A DNA stretch of 64,000 nt from the NCBI RefSeq assembly GCF_035994945.1, contig NZ_CP108677.1, positions 3,472,001-3,536,000 of the forward strand. Direction: 5' to 3'. Shown here one piece after another: positions 1-8,826 of the stretch. Under the pieces are notes generated by a model. It was not told the origin of the DNA and ran no database searches. It was given only the letters and a program-made list of their open reading frames with translations. This stretch comes from Streptomyces sp. NBC_01216. GTDB taxonomy: Bacteria > Actinomycetota > Actinomycetes > Streptomycetales > Streptomycetaceae. Numbering within the stretch: the stretch's first letter is position 1; each line of letters begins with the position of its first letter. The position numbers and the translations under genes are program-made.

Positions 1-2882
1 ACGACAGCGACCCTGCGTCCCGGCTCCAGAGTGAGCGCGAAGCCGCTGAGCGCGTCCCGTTCCTGCCCCGCGTGGCGGGCGGAGACGCCGGCGAGCTCCA
101 GCGGGAAGGGGCCGTGCGGGGGCGTGGCGGGCTGCTTCGGCTCACGCACGGGCAGCGGCGCGTCGAGTACCTCGTACACCCGCTCGGCGCTGCGCCGTAC
201 GCGCTGGCGGTACTGGACGGCCGACGGAAGCCCGGTGACGGCCTCGAAGGCCGCGAGCGGGGTCAGGACGACGACGGCGAGGCTGACACCGTCCAGCCGT
301 CCCTCGCGCACGGCCTGCACACCCACGAACGCGGCGGCGGCGACCGTCAGTCCACCGGCGAGCGCGGAGAGTCCGGCGCCGAGCGCGGTGACGGCGGCCT
401 GACGGGAGGCAATGGCCGTGAGGGCATGATCGGCGATGCGGGCGCGCCTGAGCCGCTCCTTCAGCGCTCCGGAGACGGTCAGCTCGGCGCAGCCGTGGAG
501 CAGGTCGACGACCGTGGTGGCCATTGCCCCCCGGGCGGGCGCGAGCTGTCGTTCCGCTCGCCGGGCCAGCCGGCCACTCAGCGTGGGGACGGCCACACCC
601 GCGGCCAGGAGCCCCACGGCGAGCACGGCTCCCGCCTCGGGCAGCAGCCAGCCGGTGAAAGCGGCGGAGCCGGTCCCCACGACGAGCGCGGCGCCCGCGG
701 GCAGCAGCCAGCGCAGCCAGTAGTCCTGGAGGGCGTCCACGTCCTGGACGAGCCGGGAGAGCAGGTCGCCCCGCCGCGTCCGGCGCAGGCCCTCGGGGGC
801 GACGCGTTCCAGACGCCGGTAGACCGCGACCCTCAGCTCCGCAAGCGTGCGGAGCACGGCGTCGTGCGACACGATCCGCTCGGCGTAGCGGAACACGGCC
901 CGCCCGATGCCGAACGCGCGGGTGGCGGTGACGGCCACCATCAGATAGAGAACGGGCGGCTGTTCGGAGGCCCGTGAGATGAGCCGGCCGGAGACCGCCA
1001 TGAGCCCCACGGCGGAGGCCAGAGCGAGACTTCCGAGCAGCAGCGCGAGAGCCATCCGTCCCTTCAGCCCGCCGGCCATGGCACGGACTCGCCCGAGGGC
1101 TCCTCGTCCGGCGGTCCTCCCCGGCGTCACGGACTCCCGGACTCCTTCCTCCGGTGCCCAGGGCGTGGGCGTCGACCGTGACACGCCCCCGGGCGCCGGC
1201 ACCGCTCCCTCCACGGAATCGAGCCCACCCGGATCCGCCAGGGAGTCGGACTTGCCGACGCGCACCACGCGGTCCGCGACGGCGAGCAGCGCCGGGCGGT
1301 GGACGACCAGAAGGACCGTCCGGCCGACGGCGAGTCGGCGGACCGCTTCGACCACGGCCGCCTCCGTCTCCCCGTCCAGCGCGGCGGTGGGTTCGTCCAG
1401 CAACAGCACGGGCCGGTCGGCGAGGAAGGCCCGCGCCAGGGCGAGGCGCTGTCGCTGTCCGGCCGAGAGTCCCGCGCCGTCCTCACCCAGCGGAGTGGCG
1501 GCTCCCGCCGCGAGCCTCCCGACGAATCCGTCCGCGCCGGCGTCACGCAGCGCCCGTTCCACCGCTTCGTCGGAGGCGTCCGGACGGGCCAGCCGGACGT
1601 TCTCCGTGATCGTTCCCGCAAAGAGGTAGGGCCGTTGCGGCACCCAGGCGATCGACGAACGCCACTCCTCCGTGTCAAGCGCGCCGAGGTCCACACCCCC
1701 GACCCGGACGGTGCCACCCGCTTCGGGAGTCGCGAAGCCCAGCACGACGTCGAGCAGGGTGGACTTGCCGGCCCCGCTCGGTCCGACCAGGGCCACCGTC
1801 TCACCCTCGGCCACCTGAAGTGAGGCCATGTCCAGCGAGGACTCCGCGCGACCCGGGTGCCGCACGATCACGTTCTCCAGCTCGATGCGCGGTGACGCGG
1901 GCACCGCGGTCCTGCCGCTCTCCGGCGCCGGGGTCTCCAGGACCTCGAAGATCTCCTCCGCGGCGGCCAGACCTTCGGCCGCCGCGTGGAACTGCGCCCC
2001 CACCTGCCGGATCGGCAGATACGCCTCGGGCGCCAGAATCAGGATGACGAGCCCCGTGTACAGGTCGAGGTCTCCGTGGACCAGTCGCATGCCGACGCCG
2101 ACGGCGACCAGCGCCACCGAGAGCGTGGAGAGAAGTTCCAGGGCGAAGGACGACAGGAACGCGATCCGCAGCGTCCTCATCGTCGCCCGCCGGTACTCGG
2201 ACGTGATGGAGTGGATGGACTCGGCCTGCGCCTTCGCCCGGCCGAAGACCTTGAGGGTGGGCAGGCCCGCGACCACGTCCAGGAAATGACCGGAGAGCCG
2301 GGACAGCAGTCTCCACTGACGGTCCATCCGGCCCTGGGTGTACCAGCCGATGAGGACCATGAAGAGGGGGATGAGCGGGAGGGTCAGGACGATGACCGCA
2401 GCCGAGACCCAGTCCTCGGTGACGATCCGCGCCAGCACCGCCACCGGCACCACGACGGCAAGCCCCAACTGTGGCAGGTAGCGGGAGAAGTAGTCGTCGA
2501 GCGCGTCCACTCCTCTTGTGGCCAACGCGACCAGGGAGCCGGCCCGCTGCCCGCTGAGCCACCCCGGGCCGAGGGCGGCCGAGCGTTCGAGCAGCCGTCC
2601 CCGAAGCTCCGACTTGACCGCCGCACCGGCCCGGTGGGCAGCCAGCTCGGTCAGCCAGGAGACGGCAGCCCGCCCCGCCGCCACCCCGGCGAGCAGCAGC
2701 AGGGGCGTCGTCAGCCCGGAGACGGCCAGCCCCTTCTGGAAGGCGCCCACCACCACCTCGGCGACGAGCATCGCCTGGGCCACGACCAGCGCCGCCCCGG
2801 CCAGACCGAGGACCACCACCGCCGTGAGGAAGAAGCGGGTGGCCCGGGCGTACCGCAGCAGACGCGGGTCGATCGGTTTCAC
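1..2882 (-). CDS. cydCD: CydCD fused thiol-reductant ABC exporter (3' end cut by window edge)
   Basis: Fused heterodimeric ABC exporter that moves thiol reductants (cysteine/glutathione class in characterised CydDC) across the membrane and is needed to assemble cytochrome bd. About 960 residues are visible. The first half has a membrane domain (residues about 10-310) and an ATPase domain with Walker A GPSGAGKST (about residue 367), signature LSAGQRQR and Walker B LLLDEPTAALD. The second membrane domain starts near residue 600, and its ATPase domain begins at the window edge, so the C-terminus is missing. It is third in the cydA-cydB-cydCD operon, 37 bp after cydB. I chose GTG at 2882 because GGGAG lies 9 nt upstream and the protein then begins MKPIDPRLLR. 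An in-frame ATG at 2891 has the Shine-Dalgarno directly against it. The start codon lies inside a parS palindrome. Confidence 0.93.
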   Translation of the reverse strand, partial: MKPIDPRLLRYARATRFFLTAVVVLGLAGAALVVAQAMLVAEVVVGAFQKGLAVSGLTTPLLLLAGVAAGRAAVSWLTELAAHRAGAAVKSELRGRLLERSAALGPGWLSGQRAGSLVALATRGVDALDDYFSRYLPQLGLAVVVPVAVLARIVTEDWVSAAVIVLTLPLIPLFMVLIGWYTQGRMDRQWRLLSRLSGHFLDVVAGLPTLKVFGRAKAQAESIHSITSEYRRATMRTLRIAFLSSFALELLSTLSVALVAVGVGMRLVHGDLDLYTGLVILILAPEAYLPIRQVGAQFHAAAEGLAAAEEIFEVLETPAPESGRTAVPASPRIELENVIVRHPGRAESSLDMASLQVAEGETVALVGPSGAGKSTLLDVVLGFATPEAGGTVRVGGVDLGALDTEEWRSSIAWVPQRPYLFAGTITENVRLARPDASDEAVERALRDAGADGFVGRLAAGAATPLGEDGAGLSAGQRQRLALARAFLADRPVLLLDEPTAALDGETEAAVVEAVRRLAVGRTVLLVVHRPALLAVADRVVRVGKSDSLADPGGLDSVEGAVPAPGGVSRSTPTPWAPEEGVRESVTPGRTAGRGALGRVRAMAGGLKGRMALALLLGSLALASAVGLMAVSGRLISRASEQPPVLYLMVAVTATRAFGIGRAVFRYAERIVSHDAVLRTLAELRVAVYRRLERVAPEGLRRTRRGDLLSRLVQDVDALQDYWLRWLLPAGAALVVGTGSAAFTGWLLPEAGAVLAVGLLAAGVAVPTLSGRLARRAERQLAPARGAMATTVVDLLHGCAELTVSGALKERLRRARIADHALTAIASRQAAVTALGAGLSALAGGLTVAAAAFVGVQAVREGRLDGVSLAVVVLTPLAAFEAVTGLPSAVQYRQRVRRSAERVYEVLDAPLPVREPKQPATPPHGPFPLELAGVSARHAGQERDALSGFALTLEPGRRVAV

Positions 2883-2889
2883 GTGAAAC
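2876..2889. other. parS site 1 (ParB binding)
   Basis: Perfect 14-bp palindrome GTTTCACGTGAAAC, the Streptomyces ParB-binding sequence. It sits across the translation start of cydCD: the GTG start codon is the central CACGTG of the palindrome. It is the parS site farthest from the origin in this window, about 61 kb from the right edge. Confidence 0.95.
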
Positions 2890-2919
2890 ATCTCCCGGGA
2901 GAGGCGGTCGCGACGGACA

Positions 2920-3924
2920 TCAGTGCGCCGCGTCCGCGATGTGCTGGGTACCGATTCGCTTGCGGAAGACCCAGTAGGTCCAGCTCTGATACAGCAGCAC
3001 CAGTGGAGTCGCGATCGCCGCACACCAGGTCATGATCTTCAGCGTGTACGGACTCGACGAGGCGTTCGTCACCGTCAGACTCCACGCGGGGTCGAGCGAA
3101 GACGGCATGACGTCCGGGAAGAGCGTCAGGAAGAGCATCGCGACCGCGGCGGCGATCGTGATGCCCGAGAGCGCGAACGACCAGCCCTCCCGTCCCACCG
3201 CGATCGCCCCGATCGCGCCGACGAGCGCCACGACGGCCACCAGCATGGCGACCAGGCTCCAGCCGTCGCCCTTGTCCGCCTGGGTCCAGACCAGGAAGCC
3301 GAGCGCGAGGGCGGCGGTGACCGCGCCCAGCCTCAGGGCGAGCGAACGGGCGCGGACCCGGATGTCCCCGACCGTCTTGAGCGCCGCGAAGACCGCACCG
3401 TGGAAGGTGAAGAGCGTGAGGGTGACCAGGCCCCCGAGGATCGCGTAGGGGTTCAGCAGGTCCCAGAAGGTGCCGACGTACTCCATCCGCGCGTCGATCT
3501 TCACACCACGCACGATGTTGCCGAAAGCCACGCCCCAGAGCACCGCGGGGATCAGGGAGGTCCAGAAGATCGCCTGCTCCCAGTTGCGCTGCCAGCTCTC
3601 CTCGGACCTCTTCACCCGGTACTCGAAGGCGACGCCCCGCACGATCAGGCAGACGAGGATGACCAGCAGGGGCAGATAGAACCCGGAGAACAACGTCGCG
3701 TACCACTCGGGGAACGCGGCGAAGGTCGCGCCACCCGCGGTCAGCAGCCACACCTCGTTGCCGTCCCAGACGGGACCGATCGTGTTGATCAGCACCCGCT
3801 TCTCGGACCGGTCACGGGCGAGCAGCTTGGTCAGGATGCCGACCCCGAAGTCGAAGCCCTCCAGGAAGAAGTAGCCGATCCAGAGGACGGCGATGAGTAC
3901 GAACCAGACGTTGTGGAGTTCCAT
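2920..3924 (-). CDS. cydB: Cytochrome bd ubiquinol/menaquinol oxidase subunit II
   Basis: Subunit II of cytochrome bd oxidase, the quinol-oxidising, proton-non-pumping terminal oxidase used under low oxygen. The protein is 334 residues and strongly hydrophobic, with about nine predicted membrane segments. The N-terminus MELHNVWFVLIAVLWIGYFF followed by LEGFDFGVG is the family hallmark. The ATG has an AGGAG Shine-Dalgarno and follows the cydA stop by 18 bp, so the two are co-transcribed. Length matches actinobacterial CydB. Expression should follow the Rex-type operator upstream of cydA. Confidence 0.97.
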   Translation of the reverse strand: MELHNVWFVLIAVLWIGYFFLEGFDFGVGILTKLLARDRSEKRVLINTIGPVWDGNEVWLLTAGGATFAAFPEWYATLFSGFYLPLLVILVCLIVRGVAFEYRVKRSEESWQRNWEQAIFWTSLIPAVLWGVAFGNIVRGVKIDARMEYVGTFWDLLNPYAILGGLVTLTLFTFHGAVFAALKTVGDIRVRARSLALRLGAVTAALALGFLVWTQADKGDGWSLVAMLVAVVALVGAIGAIAVGREGWSFALSGITIAAAVAMLFLTLFPDVMPSSLDPAWSLTVTNASSSPYTLKIMTWCAAIATPLVLLYQSWTYWVFRKRIGTQHIADAAH

Positions 3925-3942
3925 GCCTCGATCTCCTGAGTC

Positions 3943-5451
3943 TCAGTACGAGAAGGCCATGGGCCGGTCGGGGTCACGATCATCCCCGCCGATCTTGGTG
4001 GGCGGGTTGAGGTCGTCGTCGGTCAGTTCGGGCGGTCCCGCCTTGACGTACTTCACCAGGAGCCGGACCTCGATCACCGCGAGCACGGCGTAGAGCAGCG
4101 TGAAGACGATCATGGATGTGAGGACCTCGGCCTGCGAGACGCCGGGGGAGACCGCGTCCCTCGTGCGCAGCACGCCGTACACGACCCAGGGCTGACGGCC
4201 CATCTCCGTGAAGATCCAGCCCCAGGAGTTGGCGATCAGCGGGAAGGCCATGGTCCAGAGCGCGATGACCCAGTACCACGAGGTCAGGCGTGGGCTGAGC
4301 GCCTTCCGCTTGAACAGGACCAGGTTCGGCACGTCGTCCTCGCCGGTCCGCATCCCGGGCGCGAGCAGGAACTTCTTGCGGGTGAGCCAGAGACCGAGCA
4401 TGCCGATGGCCAGCGAGGCCATGCCGAAGCCGATCATCCAGCGGAAGCCCCAGTAGGCGACGGGGATGTTGGGCCGGTAGTCGCCGGGGCCGTACTTCTC
4501 CTGCTCGGCCTTGTTGACGTCGTTGATGCCGGGTACGTAGGAGTCGAAGTCGTCGTTCGCGAGGAAGGACAGCAGCCCCGGGATCTCTATGGCGACCTTG
4601 TTGTGGCCTTTTTCCACATCTCCGTAGGCGAAGATCGAGAAGGGTGCGGGGGCCTCGCCGTCCCAGAGCGCCTCGGCGGCGGCCATCTTCATCGGCTGCT
4701 GCTTGAACATGACCTTCCCGAGCAGGTCACCGCTGATCGCGGTGCCCAGGCCGGCGATGATCAGGGTGATCAGACCGAGCCGCAGGGAGGTCCGCATCAC
4801 CGGGATATGGCGCTTGCGGGCCAGGTGGAAGGCGGCGATGCCGACCATGAACGCGCCGCCCACCAGGAAGGCGGCCGTCATGGTGTGGAAGAACTGGGTG
4901 AGGGCGGTGTTCTGGGTGAGGACGCGCCAGAAGTCGGTGAGCTCGGCCCGGCCCCGCTCCTCGTCGATGCGATAGCCGACCGGGTGCTGCATCCAGGAGT
5001 TGGCGGCCAGGATGAAGTACGCGGACAGGATGGTGCCGATCGACACCATCCACATGCAGGCGAGGTGGATCCGCTTGGGCAGCTTGTCCCAGCCGAAGAT
5101 CCACAGACCGATGAACGTGGACTCGAAGAAGAACGCGATCAGCGCCTCGAAGGCGAGGGGCGCGCCGAAGATGTCACCGACGAAGCGCGAGTAGTCGGAC
5201 CAGTTCATACCGAACTGGAACTCCTGGACGATGCCGGTGACGACGCCCATGGCGATGTTGATCAGGAAGAGCTTGCCCCAGAACTTCGTCGCCTTGAGGT
5301 ACTTCTCCTTCTCCGTGCGCACCCAGGCCGTCTGCAGTCCGGCCGTGAGCGCGGCGAGCGAGATCGTCAGGGGAACGAAGAGGAAGTGGTAGACGGTGGT
5401 GATGCCGAACTGCCAGCGCGCCAGAGTCTCTGGCGCCAGAGCTAGGTCCAC
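3943..5451 (-). CDS. cydA: Cytochrome bd ubiquinol/menaquinol oxidase subunit I
   Basis: Catalytic haem subunit of cytochrome bd oxidase, 502 residues, in the plasma membrane. Visible family features are the N-terminal WQFGITTVYHFLFVPLT, where His22 is the likely haem ligand, a periplasmic Q-loop region around SFLANDDFDSYVPG (quinol site), and the C-terminal GWIFTEMGRQPWVVYG motif. The start is GTG at 5451 with AAGGAG 9 nt upstream. It is the first gene of cydA-cydB-cydCD. A Rex-type operator lies 83 bp upstream, so the operon should be derepressed when NADH/NAD+ rises, for example under oxygen limitation. Confidence 0.98.
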   Translation of the reverse strand: MDLALAPETLARWQFGITTVYHFLFVPLTISLAALTAGLQTAWVRTEKEKYLKATKFWGKLFLINIAMGVVTGIVQEFQFGMNWSDYSRFVGDIFGAPLAFEALIAFFFESTFIGLWIFGWDKLPKRIHLACMWMVSIGTILSAYFILAANSWMQHPVGYRIDEERGRAELTDFWRVLTQNTALTQFFHTMTAAFLVGGAFMVGIAAFHLARKRHIPVMRTSLRLGLITLIIAGLGTAISGDLLGKVMFKQQPMKMAAAEALWDGEAPAPFSIFAYGDVEKGHNKVAIEIPGLLSFLANDDFDSYVPGINDVNKAEQEKYGPGDYRPNIPVAYWGFRWMIGFGMASLAIGMLGLWLTRKKFLLAPGMRTGEDDVPNLVLFKRKALSPRLTSWYWVIALWTMAFPLIANSWGWIFTEMGRQPWVVYGVLRTRDAVSPGVSQAEVLTSMIVFTLLYAVLAVIEVRLLVKYVKAGPPELTDDDLNPPTKIGGDDRDPDRPMAFSY

Positions 5452-5533
5452 GTCAACTTCTCCTTACACGCCGTGGTCATGGGGGGCAGTTTGCCCCGTT
5501 GATCCCACCCATCTCGGATAAACCGGGACACGC

Positions 5534-5551
5534 TTGTGAACGCGTTCACAT
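5534..5551. promoter_or_regulatory. Rex operator (ROP) in cydA promoter region
   Basis: TTGTGAACGCGTTCACAT is an almost perfect inverted repeat matching the known Streptomyces Rex consensus TTGTGAAC-N3-TTCACAA. Rex is an NADH-sensing repressor, and cydABCD is its classic target. The right half-site runs directly into a further TTCACAAG half-site (5551-5558), and a weaker CATGTGAA half-site follows at 5569-5576, so more than one Rex dimer might bind. Function is inferred from consensus and position. Confidence 0.88.
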
Positions 5552-5654
5552 TCACAAGCATTATGTCTCATGTGAAATCCGTACTGCCCAGGGGGTCCCC
5601 CTACCGAAGGTCACCCCATCCCCCGAGACTTCAACGTATTGTTGAATTCGAGCC

Positions 5655-6027
5655 ATGACCCTTCGGCTACACATCTCCTGGCCCGCCGGACACGCCACGG
5701 CGGCCCTCGGCGACACCCCACGAGCACGGCTCTCGCGGGGGTTCTCCCGTTCTCCTCCATCGCCCGGACCTGGGGTGAGGAGGTCTACTGCGACACCCCG
5801 GTCTCCGCCACCGCCGAAGCCGACGCGCGACAGGTGGTGGAACCGGGCACCGTCGTCTTCTGGACCGACGGAGACGCCCTGGCGCTCCCCTACGGCCCGA
5901 CCCCGGACTCGCGGGGCGACGAATGCCGGGCTCGCGAGACCGTGCAACCTGCTGGGTTCACTGGACGGCGACGCCCGCGTGCCGGCCACTGTCAGGGACG
6001 GCGATCCAGTGCGCGTGGAGGTCGCCC
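5655..6027 (+). pseudogene. Frameshifted cyclophilin-like-fold (DUF3830/TM1367-type) gene remnant
   Basis: No single frame is a gene, but three frames joined in order give a recognisable cyclophilin-like-fold protein. The first frame starts MTLRLHISWPAGHATA and reaches DTP near 5720. A missing base then moves the reading to a frame with ARTWGEEVYCDTPVSA, VVEPGTVVFWTDGDALALPY and SRGDECR. An extra G near 5929 moves it back to LARPCNLLGSLDGD and VRDGDPVRVEVA. The two shifts compensate, but no stop codon follows at the expected end. I read it as a decayed gene, although sequencing error at both sites cannot be excluded. It lies in the gap between the divergent cydA promoter and the hisC terminator. 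The family has no firmly known substrate. Confidence 0.7.
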
Positions 6028-6157
6028 TCGAACCGTCTCCACACCGGCAGTGCCGTCGGGCGTCGCGAGGGCACACCTCGCCGGCCCGGCCCTGGTCCCG
6101 TGCGCGGCGTGGCCCCCGCGCACACGGCCCGCCCCGAAGCCCGCGCCACGACGGAGC

Positions 6158-6182
6158 TCGGCGCCGCATGACACGGCGCCGA
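6158..6182 (-). terminator. Hairpin terminator after hisC
   Basis: Perfect 9-bp stem TCGGCGCCG / CGGCGCCGA with a 7-nt loop, 14 bp beyond the hisC stop on the minus strand. No U-tract follows, as is usual for Streptomyces terminators. Confidence 0.65.
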
Positions 6183-6196
6183 CGCTCCCGGCCCGC

Positions 6197-7303
6197 TCAT
6201 ACCTCCCGGCGGAAGCCCTCCGCCGTCTTCAGGAACAGGTCGTTCGCCTCGCACTCGCCGATGGTGACCCGCACGCCCTCGCCCGCGAAAGGACGCACGA
6301 CCACGCCGTGCCGCTCGCACTCCGCGGCGAAGTCCATGGTCCGCTCACCGAGGCGCAGCCAGACGAAGTTCGCCTGGGTGTCCGGCACCGTCCAGCCCTG
6401 CGCGACGAGACCCGCGTGCACCCGCTCGCGCTCGGCCACCAGCGCACCGACCCGCCCGAGCAGTTCGTCCTCGGCCCGCAGCGACGCCACCGCCGCGTCC
6501 TGCGCGAGCTGGCTCACACCGAACGGCACCGCTGTCTTGCGCAGCGCCGCCGCCACCGGCTCGTGAGCGATCGCGAAGCCCACTCGCAGTCCCGCCAGGC
6601 CGTACGCCTTGGAGAAGGTACGCAGCACGGCGACGTTCGGACGGTCGCGGTAGAGCTCGATGCCGTCCGGGATCTCGGAGTCGCGGACGAACTCGCGGTA
6701 CGCCTCGTCGATCACCACGAGAACGTCGGAGGGCACCCGGTCAAGGAAGCGCTCCAGTTCGGCCCGGCGCACCGCCGTGCCCGTGGGGTTGTTCGGGTTG
6801 CAGACGAAAATCAGCCGGGTCCGTTCGGTGATCGCCTCCGCCATCGCGTCGAGGTCGTGGACGTCGCCGTCCGTCAGCGGCACCCGCACCGAGCTCGCAC
6901 CGCTGATCTGGGTGATGATCGGGTACGCCTCGAAGGACCGCCAGGCGTACATGACCTCGTCGCCCGGACCCGCGGTCGACTGGATCAGCGACTGCGCGAC
7001 ACCGACGGACCCGGTGCCGGTCGCCAGGTGCGCGACGGGCACGCCGAAGCGGTCGGCGAGCTCGTCCATCAGACCGGTACAGGCCATGTCGGGATACCGG
7101 TTGAACTGTCCGGCAGCGGCCAGCGCGCTCTCCATCACGCCCGGCAGCGGCGGATACGGGTTCTCATTGGAGGACAGCTTGAAGGCGACCGGGCCACCCG
7201 CGGCGGCCGGCTTGCCCGGCTTGTAGGTGGGGATGCCGTCCAGTACGGCACGCAGCCTCGGGCCGCCCGCGCTCGTCCCGCCGGTCTCGCTCACTGCACT
7301 CAC
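6197..7303 (-). CDS. hisC: Histidinol-phosphate aminotransferase-like PLP enzyme
   Basis: Fold-type I PLP aminotransferase, 368 residues, of the HisC family, which converts imidazole-acetol phosphate to histidinol phosphate using glutamate. Some family members act on phenylalanine. Visible motifs are [13 protein letters not shown] (about 44-56), [10 protein letters not shown] (168-177), DEAYREF (199-205) and [16 protein letters not shown] with the PLP lysine at K232. The GTG start has GAGGAGG at a 6-nt spacing. It stands alone, away from any his operon, so it may be a second HisC or an aromatic aminotransferase rather than the main histidine enzyme. Convergent pseudogene sequence lies beyond its terminator. 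Confidence 0.9.
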   Translation of the reverse strand: MSAVSETGGTSAGGPRLRAVLDGIPTYKPGKPAAAGGPVAFKLSSNENPYPPLPGVMESALAAAGQFNRYPDMACTGLMDELADRFGVPVAHLATGTGSVGVAQSLIQSTAGPGDEVMYAWRSFEAYPIITQISGASSVRVPLTDGDVHDLDAMAEAITERTRLIFVCNPNNPTGTAVRRAELERFLDRVPSDVLVVIDEAYREFVRDSEIPDGIELYRDRPNVAVLRTFSKAYGLAGLRVGFAIAHEPVAAALRKTAVPFGVSQLAQDAAVASLRAEDELLGRVGALVAERERVHAGLVAQGWTVPDTQANFVWLRLGERTMDFAAECERHGVVVRPFAGEGVRVTIGECEANDLFLKTAEGFRREV

Positions 7304-7376
7304 TGTGGTCCTCCTCGACCGTCCGTACCACCAATACTCCTCACCTTAAGAGGATTCGCCTCCGCTGCGAATGGCC

Positions 7377-7408
7377 TGTGGACAACGGACGGGACACACT
7401 GTGGACAA
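7377..7408. promoter_or_regulatory. Pair of DnaA boxes between hisC and the LacI-type gene
   Basis: Two identical 9-mers TGTGGACAA (7377-7385 and 7400-7408), the reverse complement of TTGTCCACA, which is the preferred Streptomyces DnaA box. They are 23 bp apart in the same orientation, about two helical turns. They lie in the 370-bp gap 7304-7673, which has no recognisable gene. DnaA binding is inferred from sequence. Confidence 0.6.
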
Positions 7409-7472
7409 ACAGGGGGAGCGCGGACACGGGTGGCGCGCGCCGGTGGCGGGCGCCGTGGCGCGCATCCCTCGT

Positions 7473-7492
7473 AGAGGTGAGTTGAGACCTCT
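7473..7492. promoter_or_regulatory. Inverted repeat upstream of LacI-type gene, candidate operator
   Basis: AGAGGTGAGTTGAGACCTCT: 6-bp arms AGAGGT/ACCTCT around an 8-bp spacer, about 180 bp before the LacI-type start codon. It could be an autoregulatory operator or part of the hisC promoter. Nothing but position supports it. Confidence 0.3.
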
Positions 7493-7673
7493 TCGAGACC
7501 TACCCCCCTTGGCAGGCTCATGCGCGTCGACAACCACAGCCTCCACGCCAAGGGCGCTAACACCCTTTACTTCCAAGGCCGTTGATGATTAATGATCATG
7601 CAGAAACGTGCCTGTCAACGAGTGCATATGCGACCGGCCCAACCACCCGCCCTCGCCCTACTATCGGCTCGCC

Positions 7674-8780
7674 ATGACAGCAGCAGGGAAGCACCAGGTG
7701 AGCCGGGCACAGACCCGGGGCAGTCGGCAGGGACGAGCGGGCATCCGGGACGTGGCCGCCGCCGCCGGGGTCTCCATCACGACCGTCTCCGACGCGCTCA
7801 ACGGCAAGGGCCGGCTCCCGGACGCCACCCGCCGCCACGTCCGCGAGGTCGCAGACCGGCTGGGCTACCGCCCATCCGCTGCGGCCCGCACGCTCCGTAC
7901 CGGCAAGTCGGGCCTCATCGGCCTGACCGTGACGACCTACGGGGATGAACCTTTCACCTTCACCGAATTCGCGTACTTCGCGGAGATGGCCAGAGCAGCC
8001 ACCTCGGCCGCGCTCGCGCGCGGCTATGCCCTGGTCATCCTCCCCGCCACCTCCCGACACGACGTCTGGTCGAACGTCGCCCTCGACGGCACGGTCGTCA
8101 TCGATCCGTCCGATCATGATCCGGTCGTCACCGAGCTGGTGCGCCAGGGTCTGCCCGTCGTCTCCGACGGGCGTCCCGCCGGCACCCTTCCGGTGACCGC
8201 CTGGGTGGACAACGACCACGAAGCCGCCGTCCTCGACCTCCTCGACCATCTCGCCGCGGCCGGAGCCCGCCGGATCGGCCTCCTCACCGGCACCACCACG
8301 GACACGTACACCCGCCTGTCCACCACCGCGTACCTCCGTTGGTGCGAGCGGGTCGGGCAGGACCCCGTCTACGAGGCATATCCGGCGCATGATCCGTGCG
8401 CGGGCGCCGTCGCGGCCGACCGGCTGCTCGCCCGCCCGGACCGGCCGGACGCCGTCTACGGGCTCTTCGACCCCAACGGGACGGACCTGCTCGCCGCCGC
8501 CCGCCGCTACGGACTGCGGGTACCGGACGATCTACTGCTGGTCTGCTGCAGCGAATCGACCGTCTACGCCACCACCGAACCGCCGATCACGACCCTCTCG
8601 CTCAAGCCCCGTCGGATCGGCACGGCCGTCGTCCAGCTCCTCATCGACGCCATCGAGGGGATCGACGCCGACGGGCCGATCGAGCGGGTGATACCGACCG
8701 AACTCATCGTGCGGACGTCCTCGCAGCGGCGCTCACCCCGCACGACCGTCAGCCCGCCCCGCTCACCCTCGAAGGACTGA
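7674..8780 (+). CDS. LacI-family transcriptional regulator
   Basis: Ligand-responsive DNA-binding repressor of 368 residues from the ATG at 7674. The N-terminal LacI helix-turn-helix reads RDVAAAAGVSITTVSDALNG with hinge-helix residues after GYRPSAAARTLRTGKSG. The rest is a periplasmic-binding-protein-like effector domain (about residues 75-350) with FDPNGTDLLAAARRYGLRVP near the dimer interface. No strong Shine-Dalgarno is visible, and an upstream in-frame ATG at 7608 would add 22 low-complexity residues; I prefer 7674 because it fits the family N-terminus. No sugar-catabolism gene is adjacent, so the ligand is unknown. A GC-rich hairpin follows the stop. Confidence 0.9.
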   Translation: MTAAGKHQVSRAQTRGSRQGRAGIRDVAAAAGVSITTVSDALNGKGRLPDATRRHVREVADRLGYRPSAAARTLRTGKSGLIGLTVTTYGDEPFTFTEFAYFAEMARAATSAALARGYALVILPATSRHDVWSNVALDGTVVIDPSDHDPVVTELVRQGLPVVSDGRPAGTLPVTAWVDNDHEAAVLDLLDHLAAAGARRIGLLTGTTTDTYTRLSTTAYLRWCERVGQDPVYEAYPAHDPCAGAVAADRLLARPDRPDAVYGLFDPNGTDLLAAARRYGLRVPDDLLLVCCSESTVYATTEPPITTLSLKPRRIGTAVVQLLIDAIEGIDADGPIERVIPTELIVRTSSQRRSPRTTVSPPRSPSKD

Positions 8781-8805
8781 GCGGCCGGAAAACACCGGGA
8801 GGCCA

Positions 8806-8826
8806 CGCCGGGCGCCTCGCCCGGCG
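8806..8826 (+). terminator. Hairpin terminator after LacI-type gene
   Basis: Perfect 9-bp stem CGCCGGGCG / CGCCCGGCG with a CCT loop, starting 25 bp after the stop codon; no U-tract. Confidence 0.6.
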
